A stretch of 41,965 bases of DNA from Methylobacterium tarhaniae. GTDB taxonomy: Bacteria; Pseudomonadota; Alphaproteobacteria; Rhizobiales; Beijerinckiaceae. The notes under the pieces are model-generated. The model ran no database searches, was not told where the DNA came from, and saw only the letters and a list, made by a program, of their open reading frames with translations. Shown in pieces: positions 18,473-25,880 of the stretch (position 1 is the stretch's first letter; the number at the start of each line of letters is the position of its first letter). The position numbers were made by a program, and so were the translations under genes. The stretch spans positions 1-41,965 of the forward strand of contig NZ_LABZ01000060.1 in NCBI RefSeq assembly GCF_001043955.1, read 5' to 3'.

Positions 18473-19618
18473 TTGACGATGTCCCCTGTCACAAAAAATC
18501 CTCCAGACATTGACCAGAAAAAAACCGTATTTTTGATCGTGTCCCATTCCCGTGCCGGTGGAGTGCAAGAGGTTTGGGCTTCTCTAGCTGAAAATATGCA
18601 TGAAAGTGGCTTCGACGTTCGTCTCATCGCTCTTTATCGTCCTGCCGGCGCGATTCTGCAAGCTGACGGAAATTTGAAGTGGCAATATTTCGTAGAATGT
18701 CGCTCTCTGACACCTCTTCGGATGGCGGTTTGCGCACTCAGACTGAGCCGTTACATCAGAGTTCACAAACCCAAATGCGTTCTGACGGCCATGCCTTTTG
18801 CCAATTGCTTTGTAGCATGTATTAGTCTATTTTCGTCTCGGCGCGTGCGAATTGCCTTGTCCCATCATACGCCCATCAATACGTACGGCAAACTTTCTAA
18901 AATATTTAATATTGTCGCGGGATTTCTGCCGAACGTAAAATCTATCGTATGTGTTTCAAGCGCGGTTGCATCGTCTGCACGACAAAAATCAGACTTTTAT
19001 AATGCAAAGCTGCGTATCATTAAAAATTCAGTCGCGCCCAGCGTGGAGCGCATGATTAAAGCGCGTGCTGGACACGCAAGTATAAACCTAAAATTGAGAA
19101 AGATCGTCGCGATCGGCCGATTGTCACCAGAAAAAAATCATTCCATACTTATCGATGCGGTGTCAATAGCAGAAAATATAGACCTTCATATCGGTGGCGA
19201 TGGGCCGGAGCGTGATAATTTGATCGCTCAAGCTAAGAAATTGGGTGTCGAACATAGAGTTCATTTCCTGGGGCATCTCGACCGGGTTTCAGTGATCGAC
19301 GTCCTTGCGGGCGGAGGAATTTTCGCTCAACCTAGTTTATTTGAAGGTCATAGCTTGGCACTCATTGAGGCTGCGCTGGCTGGGTTGCCACTGCTTGTTT
19401 CAAATGTTCCTGCGCAAATCGAAGGTGTGACCGATCGGCATGGGTGCGTCTGTGGCATAATTATAGATCCGCGCAGCGCAAAATCATGGGCAGAGGCCTT
19501 CTCACGGTTGGTCGATTGTGATGATGAATACAATCATTGGAGTAGGCGAGCGCTCAAATTATCTCAGGATGTTTCTTTTGCGGACATGGCTGAAGAATAT
19601 ATAAAACTGATCAAATAA
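18473..19618 (+). CDS. Family 4 glycosyltransferase (GT-B fold)
   Basis: The 381-residue cytosolic or membrane-associated enzyme transfers a sugar from a nucleotide donor. Its N-terminal Rossmann half contains HSRAGGVQEVWASLAENM, the glycine-rich acceptor-side loop. The C-terminal half carries the GT4 signatures GRLSPEKN (215-222), HIGGDGPERDNL (239-250) and FEGHSLALIEA (290-300), which is the E-x7-E donor-binding motif. The start could be the TTG at 18473, with GGAG 6 nt upstream, or the ATG at 18479, with a long 12-nt spacer. The gene is AT-rich. It stands alone between gene-free DNA and an MFS pseudogene, in keeping with the piecemeal layout of the glycan locus. The sugar transferred cannot be predicted. 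Confidence 0.9.
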   Translation: MTMSPVTKNPPDIDQKKTVFLIVSHSRAGGVQEVWASLAENMHESGFDVRLIALYRPAGAILQADGNLKWQYFVECRSLTPLRMAVCALRLSRYIRVHKPKCVLTAMPFANCFVACISLFSSRRVRIALSHHTPINTYGKLSKIFNIVAGFLPNVKSIVCVSSAVASSARQKSDFYNAKLRIIKNSVAPSVERMIKARAGHASINLKLRKIVAIGRLSPEKNHSILIDAVSIAENIDLHIGGDGPERDNLIAQAKKLGVEHRVHFLGHLDRVSVIDVLAGGGIFAQPSLFEGHSLALIEAALAGLPLLVSNVPAQIEGVTDRHGCVCGIIIDPRSAKSWAEAFSRLVDCDDEYNHWSRRALKLSQDVSFADMAEEYIKLIK

Positions 19619-19658
19619 AGATTAACAAATATCGATTGCCGTGAAATCTTTAATCTTG

Positions 19659-20404
19659 CAGGCAACCCGCGTTGGCGTCCGGCTGACGCTGCTCCGGATC
19701 ATGGTGATCTGAGGGCTGTGCTCGGTCGCCCTCGCATCCATGACGGCGCCCTCGCACTATGACTTCCTGAGAACGCTGCTGGGTGCGGCCGAGGCCGGCT
19801 TCTTCCCCGGCATGCTCTCCTACATCACGACCTGGATCCCGGCGAGCCGGCGCGGCCGGTTCACGGCCTATTTCATGTCGGCGATCGCCATTTCGGGCAT
19901 CCTGAGCGGGCCTCTGGCCGGCCTCACCATGCACGCGATGGAAGGCCTCCTCGGCCTGAAAGGCTGGCAATGGCTGTTCCTCGTCGGAGGGCTGCCGTCG
20001 GCCGCCATGGGAGTGGTCGCCTACTATGCCCTTCCGGACAGCCCGAGAACGGCCCGGTGGCTCACGCCGCGGGAGATGACGATCATCACGGCCGAAATCG
20101 GGGGTGAGCGGAAGGCGAAGTGACGGACGTGTTCGAGCTCGGCCTGATGAAGGCCATCCCGTCGATCGTCGGCGTGATCGCCCAGTAGCTCAAGGCGCGC
20201 CACTCGGACCGCACCCAGGAACGGCGCTGGCACGCCGCCATCCCGGCCCTGTTCTGCGCCCTCGACTGGCTGCTGCTCCCCTTCACCATGGACGATGCCT
20301 GGCTGTCGCTCGCCATCCTGTCGATGATGGCCGGGTTCCTCGGCGCGACGGGCGTCTACCGGGCCGTGGAGGCGCGATGGGGCGTGAGGGGCGTCGTCAG
20401 CTGA
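19659..20404 (+). pseudogene. Degraded MFS transporter (anion:cation symporter type)
   Basis: The translation recalls the tartrate/phthalate-type MFS family but is broken in several ways. The first part reads RVGVRLTLLRIMVI, then TGA at 19710 (replacing an expected Trp codon), then GLCSVALASMTAPSHYDFLR, LLGAAEAGFFPGM and RRGRFTAYFMSAIAISG, ending at a TGA at 20121. The reading then continues in another frame (TDVFELGLMKAIPSIVGVIAQ), meets a TAG at 20186, and continues with RHSDRTQERRWHAAIPAL and further membrane-like sequence to a TGA at 20402. Roughly 50 or more residues normally between these two parts are missing, as are the true N-terminus and the last third. The GC-rich composition matches the host, so this looks like an inactivated resident gene beside acquired glycan genes. 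Confidence 0.85.
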
Positions 20405-20897
20405 GCGCCGTCATCGGCTACTACACGATCGTCTCGATGATTCTCAACGCGCACCAGCTGCCCCTTCCCGAAAGCGCGACGGGCCTGCCGCCCGTGGACT
20501 ACCACTGCCTGGCTAGAACAGGTACGGAATCGCCGGCCTGGGACGACGGACTGAAATGGCGCAGTATGTGCAACTGTGGATTGACGTGACTCTGAAGGTT
20601 TTCTTTTACAATCTGTACTCTTCCTGGCAGAAGAACACGACCGAGACAATCAGCGAGCTCCTGTGGCGATATTTCCGAGAGAGATGGCTTGGCGGTGTCG
20701 ACGACGGCGGACGCTCGCCACCATGGTGGCGGCTGCCTGCGGCAGGGCTTGCGGGAGTCCCGCATGGTGGAGGTGCCCAGAGCCTCTCGACCTGACGACG
20801 CGATCCCTTCCCGGTCGTGGCATGGCCGCGGACTGAAAATAATTAGTAATTCCGGCAGCAATTTATTATATATTATCCCGGCCGCGGAGTAGAGAGT
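20405..20897. other. Intergenic region, 0.49 kb
   Basis: This follows the MFS pseudogene. A short plus-strand stretch (about 20400-20590, VIGYYTIVSMILNAHQLPLP) and another at 20556-20700 look protein-like but cannot be assigned, and may be further gene debris. The last 60 nt before the GT90 gene are AT-rich. Confidence 0.35.
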
Positions 20898-22034
20898 ATG
20901 GGCAGAGAAGAAGTTTTTGCTGTATTTCGTTCCTTGCTCAATCGTGAGCCGGAGAACGAAGAAACTGTAAGATCGTTCTCCGGTTTGAGAGATTTCGAAT
21001 CGCTGATCGGCACCGTCATGAATTCTGGCGAGTTTCGGCGCAAAACCCGCATCGACGATTTCGTCCGAAATGCTGTCGATGAACAGTTAATGCCCTGGAG
21101 CGGCTATCAAATCGCGTCAGATAATTATCGGCAAGCATTGGATTTTGAGAATATCAATTCGCCATCGACATTTGTCTATGAAATTGCTGGTAGTAACGTC
21201 CGGATAGTGCCGAAGTCGGGACAGGTTCCTGCTGTGTTTACGCTCAGGGCCGGGCAGTTCGAAAGCCTCTTTCGCGACATGCTGCTAGCTCGCCCCTATC
21301 CCGGCGACATATTGTTCGCGATCGATGTCAATGATGAGGCCCATGAGCGGGCGCCGTATCCCATTTTCAGTTTTCAAAAGCAATTTGGGAACAAAAACAT
21401 CCTGCTGCCGGACTTCGAGTTCGTGACGACCAATTATCTTGATGATATCGTTCGTGACGGCGCGCCCTACGAAGACAAAGTCGACAGGGCCTCTTTTGCC
21501 GGATCGACGACAGGAAAAAACCTGATCACGCTATCTGATGTTCATGGCGAAACAATCCCGCGGATCCGGGCGGCGAAATACTTCCGTGGCCGCGGCGACG
21601 TCGATTTCAGATTGCCTTCGCTCGTGCAATGCACACCGGAGGCGGAACAAGCCTTGAGGGAGGACGGGTTCGGTCACGGCCTCATGGGGTGGGAGGAAGC
21701 GTATACATCAAAATTCATCATCTCCATGGACGGGAATGGCGCCACCTGCTCCCGTCCAGCGATTGTCATGCGCAGCAAATCGGTTTTGTTTAAATATAAT
21801 TCCAATAATATTCTATTTTGGTCTAACCAGGCAAAACCATGGACTCACTACATCCCGATACAAAACGATGATGATGTGATTCAGGCTATCGAATTGGAGA
21901 AGAGAGAAAAAAACCGCTTTCGCTACGTCGCCGCAGCGAGCACCACGTTCGCCGAGGAGCTGCTTGGAAAGGATGCCATCCTGCAATACGCCAGCGAGCT
22001 GCTGCGAGGGTTCCGCCGGCTTGTCGCGGGCTGA
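20898..22034 (+). CDS. GT90 (CAP10/Rumi-like) glycosyltransferase with N-terminal DUF4214-like module
   Basis: The 378-residue protein has two parts. Residues 5-50 (VFAVFRSLLNREPENEETV, then a short linker and LIGTVMNSGEF) match the pattern of one DUF4214 unit: LLxRxPxxE, then a helix ending in SxEF. From about residue 95 it follows the GT90 glycosyltransferase family: YPIFSFQKQ (154-162), RASFAGSTTGKN (197-208), HGLMGWEEAYTSKFIISMDG (260-279) with NGATCSRP after it, and QAKPWTHYIPIQNDDD (311-326). GT90 members such as Rumi and CAP59/CAP10-like proteins add glucose or xylose; bacterial members occur in surface-glycan loci. The ATG at 20898 has a GGAG about 8 nt upstream. No signal peptide is present, so it probably acts in the cytoplasm. 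Base composition is AT-richer than the host. Confidence 0.87.
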   Translation: MGREEVFAVFRSLLNREPENEETVRSFSGLRDFESLIGTVMNSGEFRRKTRIDDFVRNAVDEQLMPWSGYQIASDNYRQALDFENINSPSTFVYEIAGSNVRIVPKSGQVPAVFTLRAGQFESLFRDMLLARPYPGDILFAIDVNDEAHERAPYPIFSFQKQFGNKNILLPDFEFVTTNYLDDIVRDGAPYEDKVDRASFAGSTTGKNLITLSDVHGETIPRIRAAKYFRGRGDVDFRLPSLVQCTPEAEQALREDGFGHGLMGWEEAYTSKFIISMDGNGATCSRPAIVMRSKSVLFKYNSNNILFWSNQAKPWTHYIPIQNDDDVIQAIELEKREKNRFRYVAAASTTFAEELLGKDAILQYASELLRGFRRLVAG

Positions 22035-22547
22035 GGCTGCCTCTGGAGCGTCTATGCGGTCCGACCGGTACGTGACGCTCTCGACCGCGCCGGTGGCACG
22101 GCTGTGGTCAATAGTCGTCAGTGTGGCCGGCTGGGCGCGGCATGACGATCCGGACGGTGTCGGATCGCGTCCGGACCACCGGCGACCGGTTGGCCGCGAC
22201 GGACGCGCAGGACAGGTGGTCATGCCGATCGTCCGTTGCCGTCGCGACCATCCGTGCTAGTTCGATCCCCTGTGTGTGACCCCCCGTTCACGTCCATCGT
22301 TCCTCCGCCCCTGCCAATGAGCCGCGCCCATCACGCTCCCTCATCACGACCTCGGCTTGGCGCAAATCCGGCACTTTCGTAGACGATCGTCGGGCTGCCC
22401 TGCGGAGGCGGACAACGCCGCTGCACCTCGTTGCCGGCGGCGGCCGAAAGTGGCCGCATCGGTGACGGTGGATGCGGAATGAGCGTATCTTGCGTCCGCA
22501 AACATAACGCCGTCCGTTCGGATGGCTCTCAGGCGAGGAGATTTCTC
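22035..22547. other. Intergenic region, 0.51 kb
   Basis: GC-rich DNA without a convincing gene. The following methyltransferase frame is open back to 22431, but the ribosome-binding site supports the start at 22548. No insertion sequence or RNA was recognised. Confidence 0.4.
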
Positions 22548-23276
22548 ATGAATTTCTATGATCGAGTTCAGGGAATATACTATACTGAAGTGCTTCGGCG
22601 GCTGAACGATGTTCTTTCTCCAACGAATTACGTTGAGATTGGTTCGCGAACAGGGGGATCTTTGGAGATATTTGGGTGCAATTCGGTAGCGATTGACCCG
22701 ACATTTTCGATTTCAACCAATGTTATCGGAAAAAAGCCGACTTGCCATTTTTTTCAGATGACGAGCGACAAATTTTTCGAAAAATATAGCTTGAACGCCT
22801 TACTCGGGGGACCGGTGGATTTCGCATTCCTCGACGGGATGCATCTTGCGGAGTTCCTGCTGCGCGATTTCATGAATATTGAGCGGCAGGCTAAAGCAAA
22901 TTCCATCATTGCAATTCACGATTGCTTGCCGGGGGAGTACAATATCTCAGCGAGGCAAGAGGGGAGCGAGAGTCAGAGATCGGCAACTCATCCAGAGTGG
23001 TGGACAGGCGATGTTTGGAAAATAATCCCCATACTTCAGAAATATCGTCCAGATCTTCACATCATTCCTGTCGACGCTGCACCGACCGGCCTGATTTTGA
23101 TTACAAATCTCAACCCGGAAAATACGACCCTTAAGACTCATTACAGCGAAATTACGCGAAATATTGTTTCAAAATATAAAGAAGAAGAATTCATCGAATT
23201 TTGGCGAAGTATCTCTGTTGTTAGTGCCAACAAGCTGGTCAGCATGGAAGATATATATGAATATTTCTGGCTTTAG
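22548..23276 (+). CDS. Class I SAM-dependent methyltransferase (Methyltransf_24-like)
   Basis: The 242-residue protein has a Rossmann-type methyltransferase core: YVEIGSRTGGSL (28-39) for motif I, CNSVAIDPTF (44-53) with the acidic residue that holds the ribose, and PVDFAFLDGMHLAEFLLRDF (89-108). It ends the core with IIAIHDCLPGEY (120-131). This FLDGxH ... HD arrangement is typical of Methyltransf_24 proteins, often found in glycan and O-antigen clusters, where they may O-methylate sugars. The ATG at 22548 has GAGGAG 7 nt upstream; the longer frame from 22431 lacks this. It is AT-rich like the other glycan genes. A metal-dependent mechanism through the Asp/His residues is likely but not shown. 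Confidence 0.88.
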   Translation: MNFYDRVQGIYYTEVLRRLNDVLSPTNYVEIGSRTGGSLEIFGCNSVAIDPTFSISTNVIGKKPTCHFFQMTSDKFFEKYSLNALLGGPVDFAFLDGMHLAEFLLRDFMNIERQAKANSIIAIHDCLPGEYNISARQEGSESQRSATHPEWWTGDVWKIIPILQKYRPDLHIIPVDAAPTGLILITNLNPENTTLKTHYSEITRNIVSKYKEEEFIEFWRSISVVSANKLVSMEDIYEYFWL

Positions 23277-23304
23277 CTGTTGATTTTCAGGTGATCGCTA
23301 AGGG

Positions 23305-23361
23305 GTAGAGGCCGCGATACCATCTTGACCGTGACGATGGTACCTGGGGCCAAGCCTCTAC
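23305..23361. repeat. Nested inverted repeat downstream of the methyltransferase gene
   Basis: The outer arms GTAGAGGC (23305-23312) and GCCTCTAC (23354-23361) are perfectly complementary. Inside them TACCATC (23318-23324) pairs with GATGGTA (23336-23342) around an 11-nt loop. It lies 28 nt after the methyltransferase stop. It could act as a terminator, but no T-run follows, and its form also suits a mobile-element end. Confidence 0.6.
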
Positions 23362-23412
23362 GGTGGCGGGCGACATCGCCCATGCGATCACGGCGAGCAC
23401 CGACTCGACGCT

Positions 23413-23444
23413 CCATCGCCTGCAGCTCTGGCTGCAGGCGATGG
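23413..23444. repeat. Perfect 13-bp hairpin
   Basis: CCATCGCCTGCAG (23413-23425) and CTGCAGGCGATGG (23432-23444) are perfect complements around the 6-nt loop CTCTGG. No T-run follows. Its role is unknown; terminator, recombination site or remnant of a mobile element are all possible. Confidence 0.65.
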
Positions 23445-23629
23445 TCACGCCGGCCGAACACGTCATGCGCCGCGGCCCCTGGCCGGTCCGCGCCGGGGCT
23501 GAAGCGGCAGCCGTCCGAGAAGCGGGCCGGCCACATGCCAGGATCGGCACGGCCTCGCGGATGCCACCTTTCCGGACGATCCGGCGGTGGGGGTCCTCCT
23601 CCGTCATCGACCAATCAGGCTCCCCCACG

Positions 23630-25330
23630 ATGCCCCGCTGGCCTCATCATCTCCCCATCTGCGTCCTGCTCGCGATTTTCCTTGCGTCGGATCATGCCCT
23701 CGCCCTCGAGGCACCCAGCCGCGACCCGGGCCCACCGGGCGACGCCTCGGGGCGAGGCCTCGCGCCGGCCCCTGCGGGCTCCCGGCCCGACGCAGCCGTC
23801 GAGCGGCCGGACGATGCGGTGGACGCGATGGCGTTCATCCCGCAGGGCCTGCGCGCGGGCGTGCGCGACCGGACCGGGACCGGCGACCTGACGCCCTATC
23901 TGCGGGCCGCCTTCGCGAGCGGCAGGAACGTGCATTTTCCCGCCGGCCGCTATCCGGTCTGCGACGGCCTCACGCTCGCATCGGGCCAGAGGGCGGTGGG
24001 GGAGGGGGTGACTTCCTCGGTGCTGTGGGCCGGGCCGTGCTTCAACCTTGCCGCACCCGCCGTCGTGACGGTCGCGCCCGGCGATTCGTCGGGCTGGGAC
24101 GGGATCGGGATCGGCTTCGACCAGGCGGCGGCGACGAGCCGGGCCACGCTCCGGCGCTACCCTTGGGCCCTCGACATCCGTGCGGCCACCCGCTTCAAGA
24201 TCGGCCGCATCCGCGTCTCGGCCGCCTATGACGGCATCCGCGGCGACGGCAATTGCGGCGGCCTCGATGCGGGGCTCCTCGAGATCGGCGCGTTCAACCG
24301 GGGGCTCCTCCTCGACGGGCCGCAGGACTTCACCCATATCGGCGTGCTGCACGCCTGGCCGTTCGATGTCGCCGCCTCGCCGGCCCTGATGGCGATCTAC
24401 CTCGACGGGGCGACGGTGGCGGCCGAGTTCGGCCGCGTCGACGGTCTCGACATCCGCAGCCTCGACACCTTCGGCGCCGCGGTCGTCGGCAACCCGAACG
24501 GCAATGCCGGCGCGGCGCGCCAGGTCGCGATGATGCAGCTCGACGGCGACGGGGCGACCTTCGCGAACGCCGCCGGCGACTGGCAGATCGGCCTCCTGTC
24601 GAGCACCAAGTCCGGACGCCCGACCGCTCCCGCCGTCTCCTCGGCGGGCGGGACGGTGCTGGTCGGCTCGGCGCGCTTGTGGGGCGCCACCCGCGCGCCG
24701 TACCTGAAGGTGACGGGCGGCAGCGTGATCGTGTCCGGCGGCTCGTTCGAGCAGCTCGCCGACCAGCCGGCCGCCGAGGTCGCCGGCGGCACGCTCGTCG
24801 TGACCGCCACCTCGCTCCGGCCGCATGTCGGCTCCGCCGGCCCGGCGCGCAGCCGGCCGTTCCTCGCTCAAGGCGGCCAGGGCACCCTGATCGCGACCAA
24901 CAACGCCGCCCTGCTCCCGGCCTCCGGCGGCGGCGGCCCGCTCGTCGGGATCGGGACCGATCACGCCCGCAACGTCGTCACCGGCAACGTCATGGCCGGC
25001 TGGGGCCTCGCGCTGCCGCCGGGCGCCGGGCTCGGATCCTACGGCGACAACGCCGCGCCGGCGCAGGCCACCGTGTCCGGCGTCGTGGTCGGGCGCGAAA
25101 CCGTGAGGCGCATCGCGGGCCGGTTCGACGGCTCCGGCCGGGCGACCCTGCCGCACGGGCTCGGCGACGCCGACCGCATCGTCGGGGTGACGGCGATCGT
25201 GACCGGTCGCGACGGCGCGCGCAGCCTCGAGACCGATCCGCCCAGCTGGGACGACAGGGCCGTCACCGTGACGGGCCCGGCGGCCCGGCTCGCCCACCGG
25301 CCGGTCGAGGTCGTCCTGCGCTCGCGCTGA
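23630..25330 (+). CDS. Secreted right-handed beta-helix (pectate-lyase-like) protein
   Basis: The ATG at 23630 gives a clear signal peptide (PHHLPICVLLAIFLASDHALA, about 5-25) and a 566-residue precursor. After a Pro/Gly/Ala-rich linker comes LRAAFASGRNVHFPAGRYPV, the opening coil of Pectate_lyase_3-type beta-helices. About 350 residues follow of short Gly/Asn/Val-rich turns such as GTVLVGSARLWGAT and GGSVIVSGGSFEQLAD. The last 70 residues form a separate beta-rich domain resembling the receptor-side end of tailspike or depolymerase proteins. The protein could cut or bind a polysaccharide, possibly the one made by this locus; no catalytic residues can be fixed. The ribosome-binding site is weak, and the frame continues upstream to 23363. 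GC content is high. Confidence 0.8.
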   Translation: MPRWPHHLPICVLLAIFLASDHALALEAPSRDPGPPGDASGRGLAPAPAGSRPDAAVERPDDAVDAMAFIPQGLRAGVRDRTGTGDLTPYLRAAFASGRNVHFPAGRYPVCDGLTLASGQRAVGEGVTSSVLWAGPCFNLAAPAVVTVAPGDSSGWDGIGIGFDQAAATSRATLRRYPWALDIRAATRFKIGRIRVSAAYDGIRGDGNCGGLDAGLLEIGAFNRGLLLDGPQDFTHIGVLHAWPFDVAASPALMAIYLDGATVAAEFGRVDGLDIRSLDTFGAAVVGNPNGNAGAARQVAMMQLDGDGATFANAAGDWQIGLLSSTKSGRPTAPAVSSAGGTVLVGSARLWGATRAPYLKVTGGSVIVSGGSFEQLADQPAAEVAGGTLVVTATSLRPHVGSAGPARSRPFLAQGGQGTLIATNNAALLPASGGGGPLVGIGTDHARNVVTGNVMAGWGLALPPGAGLGSYGDNAAPAQATVSGVVVGRETVRRIAGRFDGSGRATLPHGLGDADRIVGVTAIVTGRDGARSLETDPPSWDDRAVTVTGPAARLAHRPVEVVLRSR

Positions 25331-25880
25331 ATCCCCGCCGGACGGATCGTCCGATCCGATGCCGTCCAGACAAGGCGCAGACACGATCCGTCATGATCGA
25401 TCGATCATCGGAGGCGGCCGCAGCGGCGACGCGCCCGGCGCGCCGTCATCCACGATGGCTGCGCACATGTCTGTCGCGTGACGGAGGACAGGTCCGGACA
25501 AGGTGTGGACGCTCACGGCCAATCCCGCATCCCGCGAGCATTGATCGCCCGATCGATATAATCCCACAGCCAAATGGACTAGGCCGTTCGGGCCGGCCGT
25601 AGGGAAATCGCGTGCCGGGATGCGGCGTGCCAGCGGCATATCTGCCCTGTCGCTCAGGCATGCGCCGGCGGCCTCGGCTCTCGCATTCTGCTGTGCTTTC
25701 GGTGCCGCATCCATATCTATCTCAGTATTTAGGTATATCTATGAAATAAATAACATGAAAAACTTTGTGAAAATCAACAAAGACCTGGACATGTCTTTGA
25801 TCTGAAACGTAATCTGCAAGCTTGTCAGCGGGTTGCCGGCCATCGTCGGCGCCACGTTCTGGCACATCGGGAGGACGCGG
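25331..25880. other. Intergenic region, 0.55 kb
   Basis: The first part is GC-rich and without a gene. From about 25715 to 25830 it is AT-rich and probably holds the promoter of the metalloprotease gene. Short frames on both strands are not credible. Confidence 0.45.

Larger units (their letters stand above)
23277..23629. other. Intergenic region with two strong inverted repeats, 0.35 kb
   Basis: This holds the nested palindrome at 23305-23361 and the perfect hairpin at 23413-23444. Open frames run through on both strands, but none is recognisable. It marks a sharp change from the AT-richer methyltransferase gene to very GC-rich DNA. Confidence 0.5.
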
